A stretch of DNA of 64,000 nt from assembly GCF_032854445.1 (NCBI RefSeq), contig NC_088295.1:52745249-52809248 (forward strand). Reading direction: 5' to 3'. The position numbers and the translations under genes are program-made. This document shows positions 49,104 through 62,000 of this stretch, one piece after another. This stretch comes from Liolophura sinensis. Its lineage: Eukaryota; Mollusca; Polyplacophora; Chitonida; Chitonidae. Position 1 is the first letter of the stretch; every line of letters begins with the position of its first letter. A model generated the notes under the pieces. That model did not search any database. It had not been told where the DNA came from and worked only from the letters and a program-made list of their open reading frames with translations.

Positions 49104-49140
49104 GGTGTGTGTGTGTGTGTGGGGGGGGGGGGGGGGAGAG
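49104..49140. repeat. (GT)n-(G)n simple repeat
   Basis: A GT dinucleotide run passes into a run of about 15 G, then GAGAGAGA. The G-run could stack as a quadruplex with neighbouring G tracts. Confidence 0.9.
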
Positions 49141-49619
49141 AGACAGGTATTTTATGTTTGGACACAAATGTTCCTATAAATCAATAATTCAGTCTAAAAC
49201 TTTTTTCAACCTCTTAATGACCTCTGTAAGATATAGAGATGTCAGCGTAATCCATAGTCTGGTGATAAGATGGATTCCAGTGGCTGGCCCTCTGGTGGTG
49301 CCTTGAGTGACATTCACATCCCTGCACCACGGGAATTCCTCCTCCTCGTGTCAGCTCCCTAACTCTACCCAGCAGCTGAAATAATGAAAGAAAACAATAA
49401 AATGACAATGAATCCCCAATCACTGGGGGTCTGACAGGTTTAATACCTGGAGAAAATCCTGAAATCCCCAATGCAGACATACAGCTCTATTGAAAATATA
49501 GACAGACCCCATTAGCAGATGTTAAGGTGTTCTTTTCTTTCATTCAGATAATCTTTGTTATTGAGCTTGTTCATTTTCTCCATACGGAACCAGATATCCA
49601 TGTACTATACTGGTAGGGA

Positions 49620-49715
49620 GCTTCACTATGCTAAGTATTGTTCACTATGTTAAGTATTGTTCACTGTGCTAAGGATAGCTTCACTATGCTAAGTATTGTA
49701 CACTATGTTTGTATT
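49620..49715. repeat. 20-22 bp tandem repeat, about 4.5 units
   Basis: Units of the CTTCACTATGCTAAGTATTG type with TTCACTATGTTAAG and TTCACTGTGCTAAGG variants. Confidence 0.9.
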
Positions 49716-49866
49716 GCCCAAGAACCAAAATCAATCATTTGAAGCATAAGGAGTTAAAAATATGGGTATATGAAAACATGTTTTATATGTACAATGTAAA
49801 TGATGTGTACTAATAGTATGAGGTTCAAAATCTGTTTTATACTGCTGGTTCATTGTAAAATACTTT

Positions 49867-50044
49867 TACTGTACATGGGAGGGCCTGTCAGCAGCCTGCG
49901 GTTGGTCATGGGTTTCCCCCGGGCTCTGGCCAGTTTCCTCCACTATAATGCTGGGTGCCGTCGTATAAGTGAAATATTCTGAGTACGGCGTAAAACACCA
50001 ATGAAATAAATAAATAAATAAAATGTTTTTATGCCTACTGTACA
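49867..50044 (+). mobile_element. 5'-truncated SINE just upstream of AHR exon 2
   Basis: The body (49874-50021) has TGTCAGCAGCCTGCGGTTGG, the GGGTTTCCCCCGGGCTCTGG centre, GTCGTATAAGTGAAATATTC and an (AAAT)n tail. TACTGTACA at 49867-49875 and 50036-50044 may be a 9-bp target duplication, but some 14 bases separate the tail from the second copy. It lies within AHR intron 1, 290 bases before exon 2. Confidence 0.87.
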
Positions 50045-50311
50045 CAATTCCTTGATCCTGCGGACATAACATATGGGATCATAATTTGGATTATTAAAAA
50101 CCATGAACCCCAAACATGTTGTTTTGTAAATATATGAAAATGCAGTCTTGGGTAAGTTTGGTAAACTTAAAGGATTTAGGGAAGTCATTGGGGGTACAGG
50201 GTATATTTCAATAGTTTGTCAGTTTGTAAACATTTAAAACTAAATTATACGTTATACGAGAAGAATTGTTATTGAATTTTCACCTGTCTTTCTGTTTGTT
50301 CATATTTCCAG

Positions 50312-50499
50312 TGTGAAAGCTCCGGTGAAGGATCCGCCAAAGACAAATCCTAGTAAACGCCATCGTGAGCGGCTGAACTCTGAGCTTGACCACTTGGCCA
50401 GCTTACTGCCATTTGAACAGAGTGTCATTTCCAAGTTGGATAAGCTCTCCATTCTCAGACTCAGTGTTAGTTACCTGCGAACAAAATCATATTTTCAAA
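50312..50499 (+). CDS. AHR: Aryl hydrocarbon receptor, coding exon 2 (bHLH domain)
   Basis: This exon encodes residues 22-84 of the receptor, the basic helix-loop-helix domain used for DNA binding and ARNT dimerisation. Seen: acceptor TTTCCAG ending at 50311; basic region [11 protein letters not shown] (34-44); helix 1 and loop with [10 protein letters not shown] (50-59); helix 2 [16 protein letters not shown] (63-78), which overlaps the leucine-rich export signal known in vertebrate AHR; C-terminal TKSYFQ; and donor A|GTAAGT at 50500. The exon is 188 bases and ends one base into codon 85. KRHR is the second half of the bipartite nuclear localisation signal begun in exon 1. The [10 protein letters not shown] ending and YATKRRRR start point to AHR/spineless rather than SIM, HIF, NPAS or ARNT. 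The PAS domains must be encoded downstream. Codons are intact, with no frameshift or stop, so this looks like a functional gene. Confidence 0.96.
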
Positions 50500-51855
50500 G
50501 TAAGTATAGTATACATACTATATGATTGAGATTATGTAGTTCTGAAGGTGGTTTTAAAGCCATGTTATGTTTTCATATAAAATGAAATTGTCTGTAATCG
50601 AGAAAAAGTCCCAGATATCTATGTAACCACTTTACACTGGAAAATGTTCATACACAGAGGTTTTTAATAGAAAATAAATTAGCATCATTAACTAATTAGT
50701 TGTGAAACTAATTTTTTTTCTGGTACCACAAGGCATTATGCAGTGGTATTTCTGATCATGTCTGACATTTTTACCAGACTTTCTACATTTCTTAGTATAT
50801 TTCAATAGAGTCTATACAATGCTTCAGTGCTCATCGCTGTGATTTAGTGTTTTAGAACAAATCTTCTTGTAATACTGACATGCGCATGTGGAATTTGAGA
50901 TATACACACATGGCATTTGTTGTTTTAAAGTGTTTTAATACTTGCCAGACTTGAATGTACGTAGTAACATAATGCCACACTTTTGAACAAGAAGAGGGTG
51001 AAGGTTTATTTTCATTGATCCTTAGGGATTTTTGAAGATTGGGGTGTCCATCACCCATATCAGTGTGTCTTGCGTGGACATTAGTACATTCTTTAAATGC
51101 ATAACAACAATAAAATATTTTCAAAGTTCATGACAATCAGTGCATTATAACATAATACTGAAGGACATAGAAAAACATAAATGTGGAATAATGTTTTTTG
51201 AGGATGCCCTCAATGTCGATTGAGGATGCCAGTAGCTGCTGCAGCCTTTCATCTAGCTCCCATACAAAGACGGCTAAGTGCAGGATGAGTATGTCTGGAG
51301 GGATAATTGTTACATCCTTTGGCTATTCACAATGCCCAGAGAGTCTGCTAAGAGCATCTTGGCTAGCCTTTCCAAACCCTGTCCTGTTTCCCACAGGGCA
51401 TGTGATTGCTCTCATTTCATAGTGGTGATTGCTCTTGCATTTTGAATGGCCTGCCCAGCAGGGAGCATGGCATGCGCAATTTATATGGACAGAGACGTAT
51501 CCTTAGAGGTTTGTCCTCAGGGAAGGGATAACAGAAAGTGCTGATATATTGGTCAGTTCTGTTATTTGTTTGTTGCCATGCAATAATATATGATAGTGAA
51601 TCAGCTTTACATTAGTATATTTGTATACCAAGAGAAATATTTTACACTGGTGTGGAAGAGTTCTGTATTCGTTGTGGTAATTGCTAAATTAAAATGATGT
51701 GGAAATATAGTGGAAGACAAAAGCCATTTTGAACAGATATAATTACGGATTTGACTCCAAAGCAATTTTAATCATACCTTAATTATAACTAGTTAATTAG
51801 AATGGAAAAATAGCTTCCAAAACAAAGCATGTGTAACAGCCATTTTTTTGTCTTT

Positions 51856-51916
51856 TTATTTTATTATTGTTTAATACTCCACAGTCAAAAAAATTTCACT
51901 TACATATTAGTGGTCA
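51856..51916 (-). mobile_element. Very old SINE remnant
   Basis: TTTATTATTGTTTAATACTC, then TTTCACTTACATATTAGTGG, resembles a heavily mutated minus-strand 3' end of the main SINE family. Confidence 0.45.
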
Positions 51917-54900
51917 GTTTTGTGCCAGATCATTGGCAAGTTATTGATAAGCTTTCCCATTTGTGATGTAGAGACATGCACAATACATATATCCTAGCAA
52001 CTGAAAGACAACCACTTGGCTATGATCCGTTGCTCATTTGGTAAAAGCACAAATAAAAACCTGTAGTATTTCCACTATAGAAATACGTGCAGTTAAAATC
52101 TTCTTACACTTCTGAAAAAGTCTGGCTGACCTGAAGTAGCTTTCACATCACTTTCAAGATACATTTGGAAAGGAAGCCTGGAAATCTGTGAATATAGCAG
52201 TAATTGTATGCAGCCCCTTAGGTATGTATTAATAGAGGTCTTGCAAGGAATTGCTTAATCACTTCTGCTCAAGTTGATTTAAAATGGTGTGAGATAAAGT
52301 TTCTGTGGCCATCATGGGGTACTGGAGACTGAGAGATTCACCAGGAAGTGGGCAGGAGTGTGTGGCCGGTGAAGGATCACATCTATCATGGGCTGCGGGA
52401 CAAAGGCCAGGGGACAACGGGGTCAGATGTGAACAAACCAACCTCACAGCCAACCTTCCTCACTTGTAATTAAGCCTCTGAAATGACGAGTCTATCACAA
52501 GTCAGTTCCTGTCTTTGATGGAGGACGGCAGTGGAGAAAACGGTGAAATTAAAGTCGATATCATGTTACTTTGAAACAGGGGACATAAAAGACAGATCCT
52601 CCAATATGGAAAAACAAATTGTTTTTAATCAGTCGTGCAGGAGAGGAAAATGGCAGTGAAAATGTGTCCAAGATTGAGGGATGATTGTCGCGTCTGTGTG
52701 CAGAGGTAGAATAGGTAATGATTACCTTTGTGACAAGAGAAAATATCTTCTATGATTCATTTCATGTCGACAACCCATTGTTTCCGAAACAATTGGCCAT
52801 TGACAGAGCTAAGGACATACATGCAGCGACATGCAGGAAGTACCAATCATTTTTGGGACTGTTAACTTCAGTACATGTATATAGACCATGATAATATAGG
52901 TCTATGCATTAATGGTGCAGATTGATGGTTAATCGGATGTTTTATGCCTTTCTTCATCTAAAAGTCCTGCTTCTGTATCAGTTAATCATAAAGTATAAGA
53001 AGAAATTATTGGATAATTGATCAACTTGATACAAAGAACTATGATTTCAGTAGCTAATACATAGCATATTATGATGCCCACAAAATGCCCCAAAAACTAC
53101 AAGAACTCCCAAACATTTTTGAGAGATCATACTGTAGAATAGATATATGCATCATAAAATGAAGATCCTAACTAGATGAGAAAGGAGGTATACATTGAGC
53201 TTTTTAACCACTTATTACTGTTACCAACCAGTAGTACAGCAAAATTAAATGTATCATTTAGGTACTGGTATTTTTTTCCCCATGATGTTAACTAAGGAGT
53301 TGGTACCACTGCTTCTTTAGACAAATACAAGTCCAATAAACTGGGATATTGCTTCAGTTCAATGGAGTTGACTATTAAGCTGAAAGCTCATTTGCTAATG
53401 ATTGCAACAAATGAAAATATTTGGGGCTTTCAGTTACTTGTGATGTTGCTTATATACTTGATCATCATAAAACATGTTGGCATGCTTCATCACTTCAACA
53501 TCTCCTCCCTGTCCAATAATGTATAATTATTGTTACATTGTAGCAGGGTAAACTTCTGTCTTAAATTGTGTATTCTGTGAATTTGTCAATTAGCTCCAAA
53601 CTCTGATTAAAGCCTTACATTAGTTTGATTAGAATTTGTTTGTCTAGTTTTCTGGTACATCTTGATCAGAAACTTGTAGCATTCAATTTAGAACAGTGTG
53701 TTCACATCTTGCCAGGAAAATTAGTGTTATCACTGTGTAAATATCCCCCTCCATAAACATGGTAACAATTTTGGATATTTAAGTCTATCAATTACCTAGA
53801 AGTTCTGAAGGAACGTTAATGTTTTAGCTGTGGTTTGGTTTTCCTGAGTACTGACTCCCGTTGCTTCCCTCACCGTTGGTCTGCCTGCCCAGGTTTCCGG
53901 AGGTACAGCCAATTTGTGTGGTTGATGCGGTATCAACGTTGCTAGATCAAAGCTTGGCGGTGCCGCACAGTGTAGTCGGCTGTGACAGTGTAATGGTTGC
54001 CATCTTCATGCACCCTAAGATTTCACCTGCTGGAATCACACTCATTTTCTCACCGGTTCAAAAGGTAATTGCTTGACTGCCAGGATAAATGGCATCAATT
54101 GAGCTTTACATTGGTCATCGTTTAACCACTGAATGCTGTAATGGCCACTGGTTTTGTTTACTAGTTGTCTGTGTTTTGGCTCTGATGAGCTAGACTGGTG
54201 GGACATTAGTGCTTTGTCATCCAAGGCATCATCAGCTCCTCAGCTCTTTTCCTCGGTGATTTTCAGAAAGGAAAATTGTCATCATCACCTAAATGTGAAG
54301 TATGTCCAGTCGCGTTGTAAAATCAAGTTTGAAGTCGGCCCTGTGATATTCACGTACAACTCAACAGCGCCATAAAAATGACTAACGAATATGTTTGATG
54401 TTAACTGAAATGATCTGCACATTGTATCAGTCCGGTTATTTCTGCTGTCATCACAAAGTTTTCATCTACATGTATTTTTGAGGATATTCCTGGATGACAT
54501 GTTATGAAAATGACTTCCCTTTAATACACAAATGAAACAAAACTGTTTGAATTACCTGCTTGTAGGTTTAAGCATGTCCATTTCTGTTCAGTTTACTATG
54601 AATTTTTTTTTCTTTCTTATTTTTGTTTTAATGACATCTGTAATGTAAGTTGTGTGTAAAGAACTTCTGAATGATGAAAAGTGAAGGCAGATAGCATTGG
54701 AAGATTAACATTAGTAACATCTAAATGAAGGGTGAAAAGTCATTTTGAATTAATTTGATACGCTTTGCAGAAACTCAAGAGTATTTTATAATGTTTTTTT
54801 TTTTTTAATTGTTTTCCTTTCTTTTTCATATTTATTTGTGTTTTATGCCAGGTTTAAGCTATTTGACCGCTGTTGTCTTGATTTGCTTAAATGGTTGCTG

Positions 54901-57900
54901 ATGAGTGATGATACTACTGGGATGTTGGGAGGAAAACTTAACTTTGTTAAATGAGTACTCCATTATAGAGCTGAATTTAGTTGCTGTTGTACACCCAGGT
55001 GGGTTCCCAAACTCATCTGTGAATCATCCCAGCATCTTAAGTACTTTCATTTCCCTGGCACACTGTCTTTGTAATACAGTATTGGCTTTATGGTGGCCTT
55101 GCACGCAATGCTGGCGAATCTTCATAAATTCTGCGTTCCCACAATGAAGGTGTTGAGCTGAGATCCACAGGAGACTTAATTGATTTATTCGAAGTTCCAA
55201 TCATTTCTTTGACCCTCAACTCCAAGTTTGTCAGTTTACAATTCTGGAGATTTTGTCGCTTTTTGCCTCTTGGCTGCCCAAATTGATTACAAAAAGACAA
55301 AAATATTGCATTAATTTGCCAACCATGCCCATTTACAGGCAAAATTGTGGCCAAGAGGAGGACTAGGTTTTACCCAGCTTTTTCAGCAGAGGAACACTTA
55401 CAATTATCAGTGCAAATCTGTCTTTTGAGAGCGGGCTGATAGGAGTTAGATTGGAAGTGACTCCCGGTGGGCCACAGCCCAAGCTCTGGGAGGATTCCTG
55501 CGATTGTTCTAGCATGATCAAACCTTTGTGAGGGGGTAGCCATGTCTGATTAGTGACAAATTACTCTACCAAGAACTGGCTGGCCATTTAACGGAGAGGC
55601 TGACCTAGGCTGTCACCGGGAGACGACCGGCAATTCCACAGGACAGGGCGAAACTGAAAATCACAAAATCACAGCTCCCATATGGCTCATTTTATACCAA
55701 CTATCGGCTTTCAAGTCGGGGCTAATGTAATTCGTGTTGCCAAGATTGGATCAGATTAGTTTTTCTCGTGTTTACGAGAGAAGGTCCCAATGAGCAGCAT
55801 GCAGAAATAACCCTGTCCATTTATCTGGCAGATGAACGAGGACTCAGACCCCCACCGAAGTCTGTCCCTCTAGATTAGTACAACCCCCAAGGATATTGTT
55901 GTCTAAACTTCCTTGACTCTTATGATTCAATCAATTTTCATGCCTAAATCTAGTTGGTTGTGTTTATTCTTCCATCCCCGTGCAAGCCGAAAAACTTTCA
56001 TGGTACGTGATAATCTAGTTTTAGTCTAAAATTTGCAATCATGGCATCCAAATGATAACAATGAACAGATTTTTTTTTTCCTCTGGTTCGTATTTTCAGA
56101 GTAGAAATGTATTTACTGTCTCAGCTTGTCCTCATTGGGTGAACTCTGTGTCTTAACTCTGATATTTCTATATTCTTATTTTTGGCTACACATCAGCTGT
56201 TGTTTTTAAGTATGAGCTAACATATTTACAAAAGATACTAATTCATTCCCTGGCATACTCTGTACACTAAGCAAAAAGTAAAACATAATGCTTATCAACT
56301 CTAGCCATTCAAGATCTTCCTTGTAAATTAGCAGAATGAGATGCGTTTCACTGAATGCATGCAATTTATTGAGGGAAAATGTTACTCTAAAATGTGCTGA
56401 AAATTTGGAAGAATTGCAGTCAGTTGAATGTGAGATGTTTTTTTGTACAGTTTTTAAAAACACATGCTATAATTTGGCTAATTCTGTTTTTGTTTTTTTT
56501 TTTTAGGTTACATCTTGTGTAAATACTTCAATGCTCTATGCAACTCTACAAGGTGGAATTGTATCATGTACATGTATACTGCATGGATATACTGCACAAG
56601 ATTTTGTTGTATGTGGCATAAAACATTTATATCCTACAAGGGTGTCAGATAGGGGTTTATTATGGCAGTTATAGTGTGATCCAAAATGTAGTGAGTTCTT
56701 CTAAACCTACTAGAGCCTCAATTATGTTATGGGGTAAATATGTTTTTACACAGCATTGTCTTTCCATAACTTTTGGACAATTGGCTTATTAGAGAGGCGT
56801 TTCGGTTGTGAAGTGTCACTCCCCATGGGAGCCTCTCAGCTTCAGCTCTCAGTACTTGTAGCAGGCTCTTGAGCTAAACCAATATTTACAGAGGATCACA
56901 AAGCAAACACCTAATAGAGTTATCAATGAGGTGTAGAGTGGGGCTGGGGCCTTTGTGCCTGCCCCACCAGCTATCAGTGGCCCTATACAATTTGCCCTGG
57001 GGCTCTGAACCATGGCTTTGTTAAGGCTTCTGCACATAAGATACAGCCCTTCACCTGGAGGGAGAGGGGGTACTTGATCGGAGTGGTTCCCTTTGGCCCT
57101 TAGTTGCCCTTACCATAGGGTGTTGCTCCAATACCCCCCTCCCCCAACCCATGTCCTTAGGGCTATAACCTAGACTGACCACAATTGTATGATCATCAAG
57201 CAATCATTTCTGGCTGACTTAATATTGGTGTGCACTTCATTAAGTTAAGCCCTATTGAACCTTTCTTCTCCTGTGGCTTCAACTGAACAATTCTGCGTTA
57301 CATGTATCAGTTTAGAGGGGACCATTGTCTGCCAAGCACAACTCATCAGAGCCCCTCTTCAGCTGAGGGCAATGACCAATTAGCAGAATTTAACTTAATG
57401 TCTTCTCCAGCTGCTTTGATTTTATTCAATTCTCTACATCATCCATAGAAATCGCTCTCACTTTATTGGGCTGTAGGGTGAAGCATACAACTTCGTTTGA
57501 GGCTTCAGGATAATATGGTGCTCCAGAGTATTAGGCAAAGCAGACTTTTATTCATACAATCAATGACATGTGTTAAACAAGTTTTTCCATTTATTGCAGA
57601 TTTATAAGGTCTTAATTTGAGCATATAAAACTGACAGTTAATTGGTCAATTAAACTGTGGAATCACAAAAATTTGTCTTTATAGTATTGGAATTAACCCA
57701 AAGCTCTGCATACAAAGTTTGCTTTGCTTTTATTTGTAAAGCTGCAGTTATTATGCTAACATGCAAGTAGCAGTTGAGAATTTAACTATGACAGGAGGGG
57801 CTCTGATTTTTTGGCTTCAAATATGCAAAGAAATAAATTTTTCCTCAGATATTGCAGAGGAATAGCCTTGCATGTGTTATTTGTACTCACAGTTTATACT

Positions 57901-58617
57901 ATTAGCCAGCAATGATCTGGCTAGTAAAGCAATTGAAGACCCCCCCTATCTCCTCCCCCCCCCCCTCCCAGCCCAAATTGTAGATTATGAAGCTACAAGC
58001 AGAAAAGGAGTCATTTTGGGAATGCCAGGGTAGTGGGTGCAGGGCACTGTCATGTTATTGTCCAGTGACCTTACTGTCACATCAAAGTACCCCTTACCCT
58101 GACTAATCTTCAAGCACCCACCCACTGCTAAGGAACAGATCCTTATTTATGAGCCCTGAAGAAGATGAGATTGTTATGTGACTTCATCCTGGCTCACCTG
58201 CCGTGAAATCTACATGGGTGGGCTGCCTATGCAACCCACAGGTGTGAAGACTTAATCACAAGGGTGTTTGACAATCACATGGTGAATCTGCGACATCTTG
58301 GCCACAGAAGTCCACATCATGGATTTAGTGTAACCACAAACCAGACATTGCCGATAAATTATTTCATCTGCGGTATACATTGCCAGGCTGACAGGAGCTC
58401 AGACTAGAATCTGTGAAAGATTTACTGTCCTCTTTTGTAAGATAGCAACTCTCCATATACATGACATTCTGTAATTTTGTTGTTTTTTCCAGGTTTTCTG
58501 ATCTTATTTTGTAATATTTTGCTGTCCATATTGTTTTTAAAGTCAGATACATTTTTTAATTCTGTGGGACAGCCAGTTTATTATCTATAGACTGGGGTGA
58601 CTCTCAGAAGTAATTGT

Positions 58618-58960
58618 GCATATATGAAAGCAACAGGGCACATACAGAATCAACAGGGATTGTTCAGAAGTAATTGAGTACATAAAGAAGCAACTGGGTA
58701 CACACAGAAGCAACTGGGTCCCTACAGAAACTACTGGGTTCATACAGAAGCAGCTGTGTTCACACAGAAGCAACTGTGTTCACACAGAAGCAACTGCACT
58801 GTATATACAGAAGCAACTTTGTACATACAGAAGCAACTTTGTACATACATAAGCAACTTGGTACACTGTACATACAGAAGCAACTGGGCACACACACACA
58901 CATGCAAATGGGTACACACAAAGCATTTGTGTCTAGACAGAATCAACTGAATCCATACTG
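58618..58960. repeat. 20-22 bp tandem repeat, about 15 units
   Basis: Unit approximately ACATACAGAAGCAACTGGGT, with ACACACAGAAGCAACTGTGT and short variants. A (CA)n stretch interrupts near 58890-58905. It lies in AHR intron 2. Confidence 0.9.
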
Positions 58961-59002
58961 AAGGAACTGGGTAAAGTAAAATTTTATTTCTCCTTTTTTA
59001 AT

Positions 59003-59046
59003 TTGAATGTTGTTTTACACTGTACTCAATTATACGAGAGCAACCT
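59003..59046 (-). mobile_element. Very old SINE remnant
   Basis: TTGAATGTTGTTTTACACTG, TACTCAATTATACGAGAGCA: a short decayed match to the minus-strand 3' end of the main SINE family. Confidence 0.45.
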
Positions 59047-62000
59047 TTTTCCTTTAAGACCTACATGTAAATTTGACTTCATCTAGGATTAACAAAATAT
59101 AGTTCACATGCATATTCATTTTTCATACAAATTTATGTCTTTATCCCAAGTTTCTAAAAATGAAATAAAACTGAAATACTATACCCTTGACCCTTAAATA
59201 TTTCAATTAATTTTGGGTTTGTTTTATATTAATTGGTAGTACGTCATTAAGGCACGTTCATCATTTCTGAGAATAAAATATTAGTGTCTTGTGTATGTGT
59301 GCAGGGTGATGGGGTGGCCTGCCCTCTTTATTATACCCGTGTATACACATGGTTTGATGCTGTTGCAAATGGATAGTGTCATTGAATATTGCACAGATAC
59401 CTGTAAATTAGGGCAACTCATTGACTGCTGCCCAAGTCGGCCCATTTTTTTGTGTGTTTGTGCCTGATTGTCCTGATATGATTTACACTGCTTTGTTCTT
59501 GATCAGGGCCATAGGAAAAGCGTGACAATGGGCTGAGTGCCTGACAAGCCACACCTGGGAGGGGACACACACACATAGCTCCTCACAGGCCCAGCTCAGA
59601 CAGGAGCCCCAGCATATGTTTCTTTTATTCCTTGTACACAGCAGGGCTTTTAGCAGGGACCATGTTTATGTGCAGGACTGCTGGGGCATGAAGGTGACTT
59701 CAGGAAAGGCATCAAATGAAGCACAACCACCTCAGCCCATCCAGGAAAACCCTCCACACCTAAAGAATCTATTACTACCCTTGGAGCTTGATAAGTGTGC
59801 AGATATATCAATTAAGACAATACAGGCTGGCATTATTTACTCACTTGTCCATTAACCTAGATAGGATGCAATTGTTTCAAAATAGATCGGTGTTTTTCTT
59901 ACTTTTGCAATGATTATTGAAAATGATCTTTCCAAAGTCATGCAGTTTTGGCTGTCATTATTATTCTTTTTTTTTTTTTTTCTTTTTTTTTTCTCTGATT
60001 TTTTCTTCAGGCTAATTTTATTTTAATTCCAAATCAATTCAGGAAATATAGAATAATATTCTAGATATCTTATCAAGTAAAAGCCAAAAAATCCTATTGT
60101 TTTGATGCAGCATTTGCTGGTATATTGACTCCTCTACATTTTTCACATAGAGTTATAAATGTAGATATTTTTTTCATATTGTACTGGAAATAATTCTCTG
60201 AAGTTGTTTAGTATTTTATGTTTGAGTCTTCATTTAATTTATGTACGTGTATTTAATTTTTTTTTTTTTTGTTAGTATGTTTCATTCTTCATTATTTAAA
60301 TGGGATGGTTTTCAAATGAAATTGTAATCTGTGAGAATGAGGCTCGTGGTGGTGTAGTGTTGAAGCAGTGGATTCTGGCATGCTGCCCTGAACAAGAATA
60401 CAGAGAGTCCGTGCTCTAGTGCCATTTAGCAGAGTGGCTTATGACATGTACCGGCTTTAATGTGTCAAGCCTGGACCACATCAGGTAACGCCATATCCAG
60501 ACACACGCAACCCAGCCAAATTGTGCATGTTCCTTGACTGGTTTAATTAGAACAGTATATCTGTCCACATTGCAATTGCTGTAGCACTGCCATCGCATGT
60601 CGCATGCAAACTAAAGCCCTAATAAAATGCTGGTAACAGGCGAAGAAGTAGTCAGTCAGAGAGTCGTTCGCCTTCCAGCTCCCCACACACTCTAACTGGC
60701 TTCCAAGCCACCATACTTTGTAACCCGACTTCCTCATTTTTTGGAGGTGAACTGATTCACAGCGGAAGACATCTTGTATAAGGTAGGAATGTGCATATAT
60801 CTAATTGTCAGGCACAGTATGGCCGCATGTATCTCACTGGTTTAACACCACTAAAGTGAGTTGCATCGTATGTCTACGTTAATTTTTTGAGATAATTTAT
60901 GTTAAACTAGATATACGGGGTTAATTAAGGCACAGTGAGTTCTTGAGGTTGAAATATGAATTAATTATTTTTTTTTTTTTACTGTTATGCTTGCAATTTG
61001 ATCAGTACTAAAGGACTTGACTTTTTCATGATAAACAATGTGGATGCTGATAATACCTTTCCAAATTGTATCAGCATGGCCAGAAGAAAAGGCCAAAAAC
61101 TAGAAGAAATAGATATTTATGACTTCTACTTGTTAATATTATGACTTCATTTGTGTGCTGTATATTGTAAGTTGGGATAGATTCCGTTACCTTCATTCTT
61201 GTTATGTTTAGCGGGGGTGGGAGACGGGGGAGGTGTGAAGAGAGATTATCTCCAGGTTCAGTATTATTAAAAATTAGATATAACATGTTTTATTCACAGT
61301 AATCAGATGGAAATAATTATTTGGAAGACATGGCCGTGTAACAATTTAATTTAGATTCCTTGATTTGAAATGCTCACAAATTTTTTTCTAATTTACATTG
61401 GATGATTCCACAAAGCAATTTTCAACTTACATTTAATTTTGAACCTCTTCATAGAATATTTAGTTTTTTTTTTATTGGAAATGGAAATTTTGACACATCT
61501 GTCTTAAGATTTGTCAGCACTTTAATTTCTTTAAAATCAAATCTTAAATTTGGATCTAGATTTTTATTTCTCTGATGGTGTGAAAGTTACGAAGAAAAAG
61601 TATTCTAATTTTCAATAAATGGAGTTGTATGGATTAAATTGAAGTGGTGTGCATTGATGCTATGCAGTTTATTTCTAAATCCTTCATCAAAAGGATTTTC
61701 AGCTGTTCTAATTTTTTTGTAGTTAGATAATCTCTGTTTGTGTGACTCCAGTCGAGCAATGCCTCAGCAGCTAGGTGCTTTGCTTTTTCTATGTTTTGAT
61801 CACATTGCAATTGCTTCTATTTTTTATTTTATTTATTTATTTATTTTTTTTTTTGCTATTTTTCTCAACGATAAGAAGCTTTACTGCTGATTAATGCATA
61901 GTTTTAAATGCAAGGTTCTCATAGCTTTAAAGAATTAGTTTGTTAATTTGAGAGTGATAATTTTCCCATCACTTTTGAACAAACAATTTTTGTGTTGAAT

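Larger units (their letters stand above)
35344..50311 (+). other. AHR: AHR intron 1 (phase 2)
   Basis: A 14,968-base GT-AG intron between AHR coding exons 1 and 2. It contains, in order: a GC-richer stretch at 36660-37190, a SINE 3' fragment at 39248-39322, a minus-strand SINE fragment at 44490-44608, a 46-bp minisatellite at 44700-45620, a MITE-like inverted-repeat element at 47349-47713, a small 20-22 bp array at 49620-49715 and a SINE fragment at 49874-50021, 290 bases before exon 2. The rest is AT-rich unique sequence with T-runs and no recognisable exon. A long first intron is a common site for enhancers, but none is proved here. Confidence 0.85.

Noticed and set aside
53881-54065. Possible AHR exon 3 after the acceptor CTGCCCAG
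   Set aside because: In the phase needed after exon 2 it stops after about 17 codons and does not resemble the start of PAS-A.
60338-60425. GGTGGTGTAGTGTTGAAGC near a GTGCTCTAGTGCC, like a SINE head
   Set aside because: The boxes are too degenerate and nothing matching a SINE body follows.
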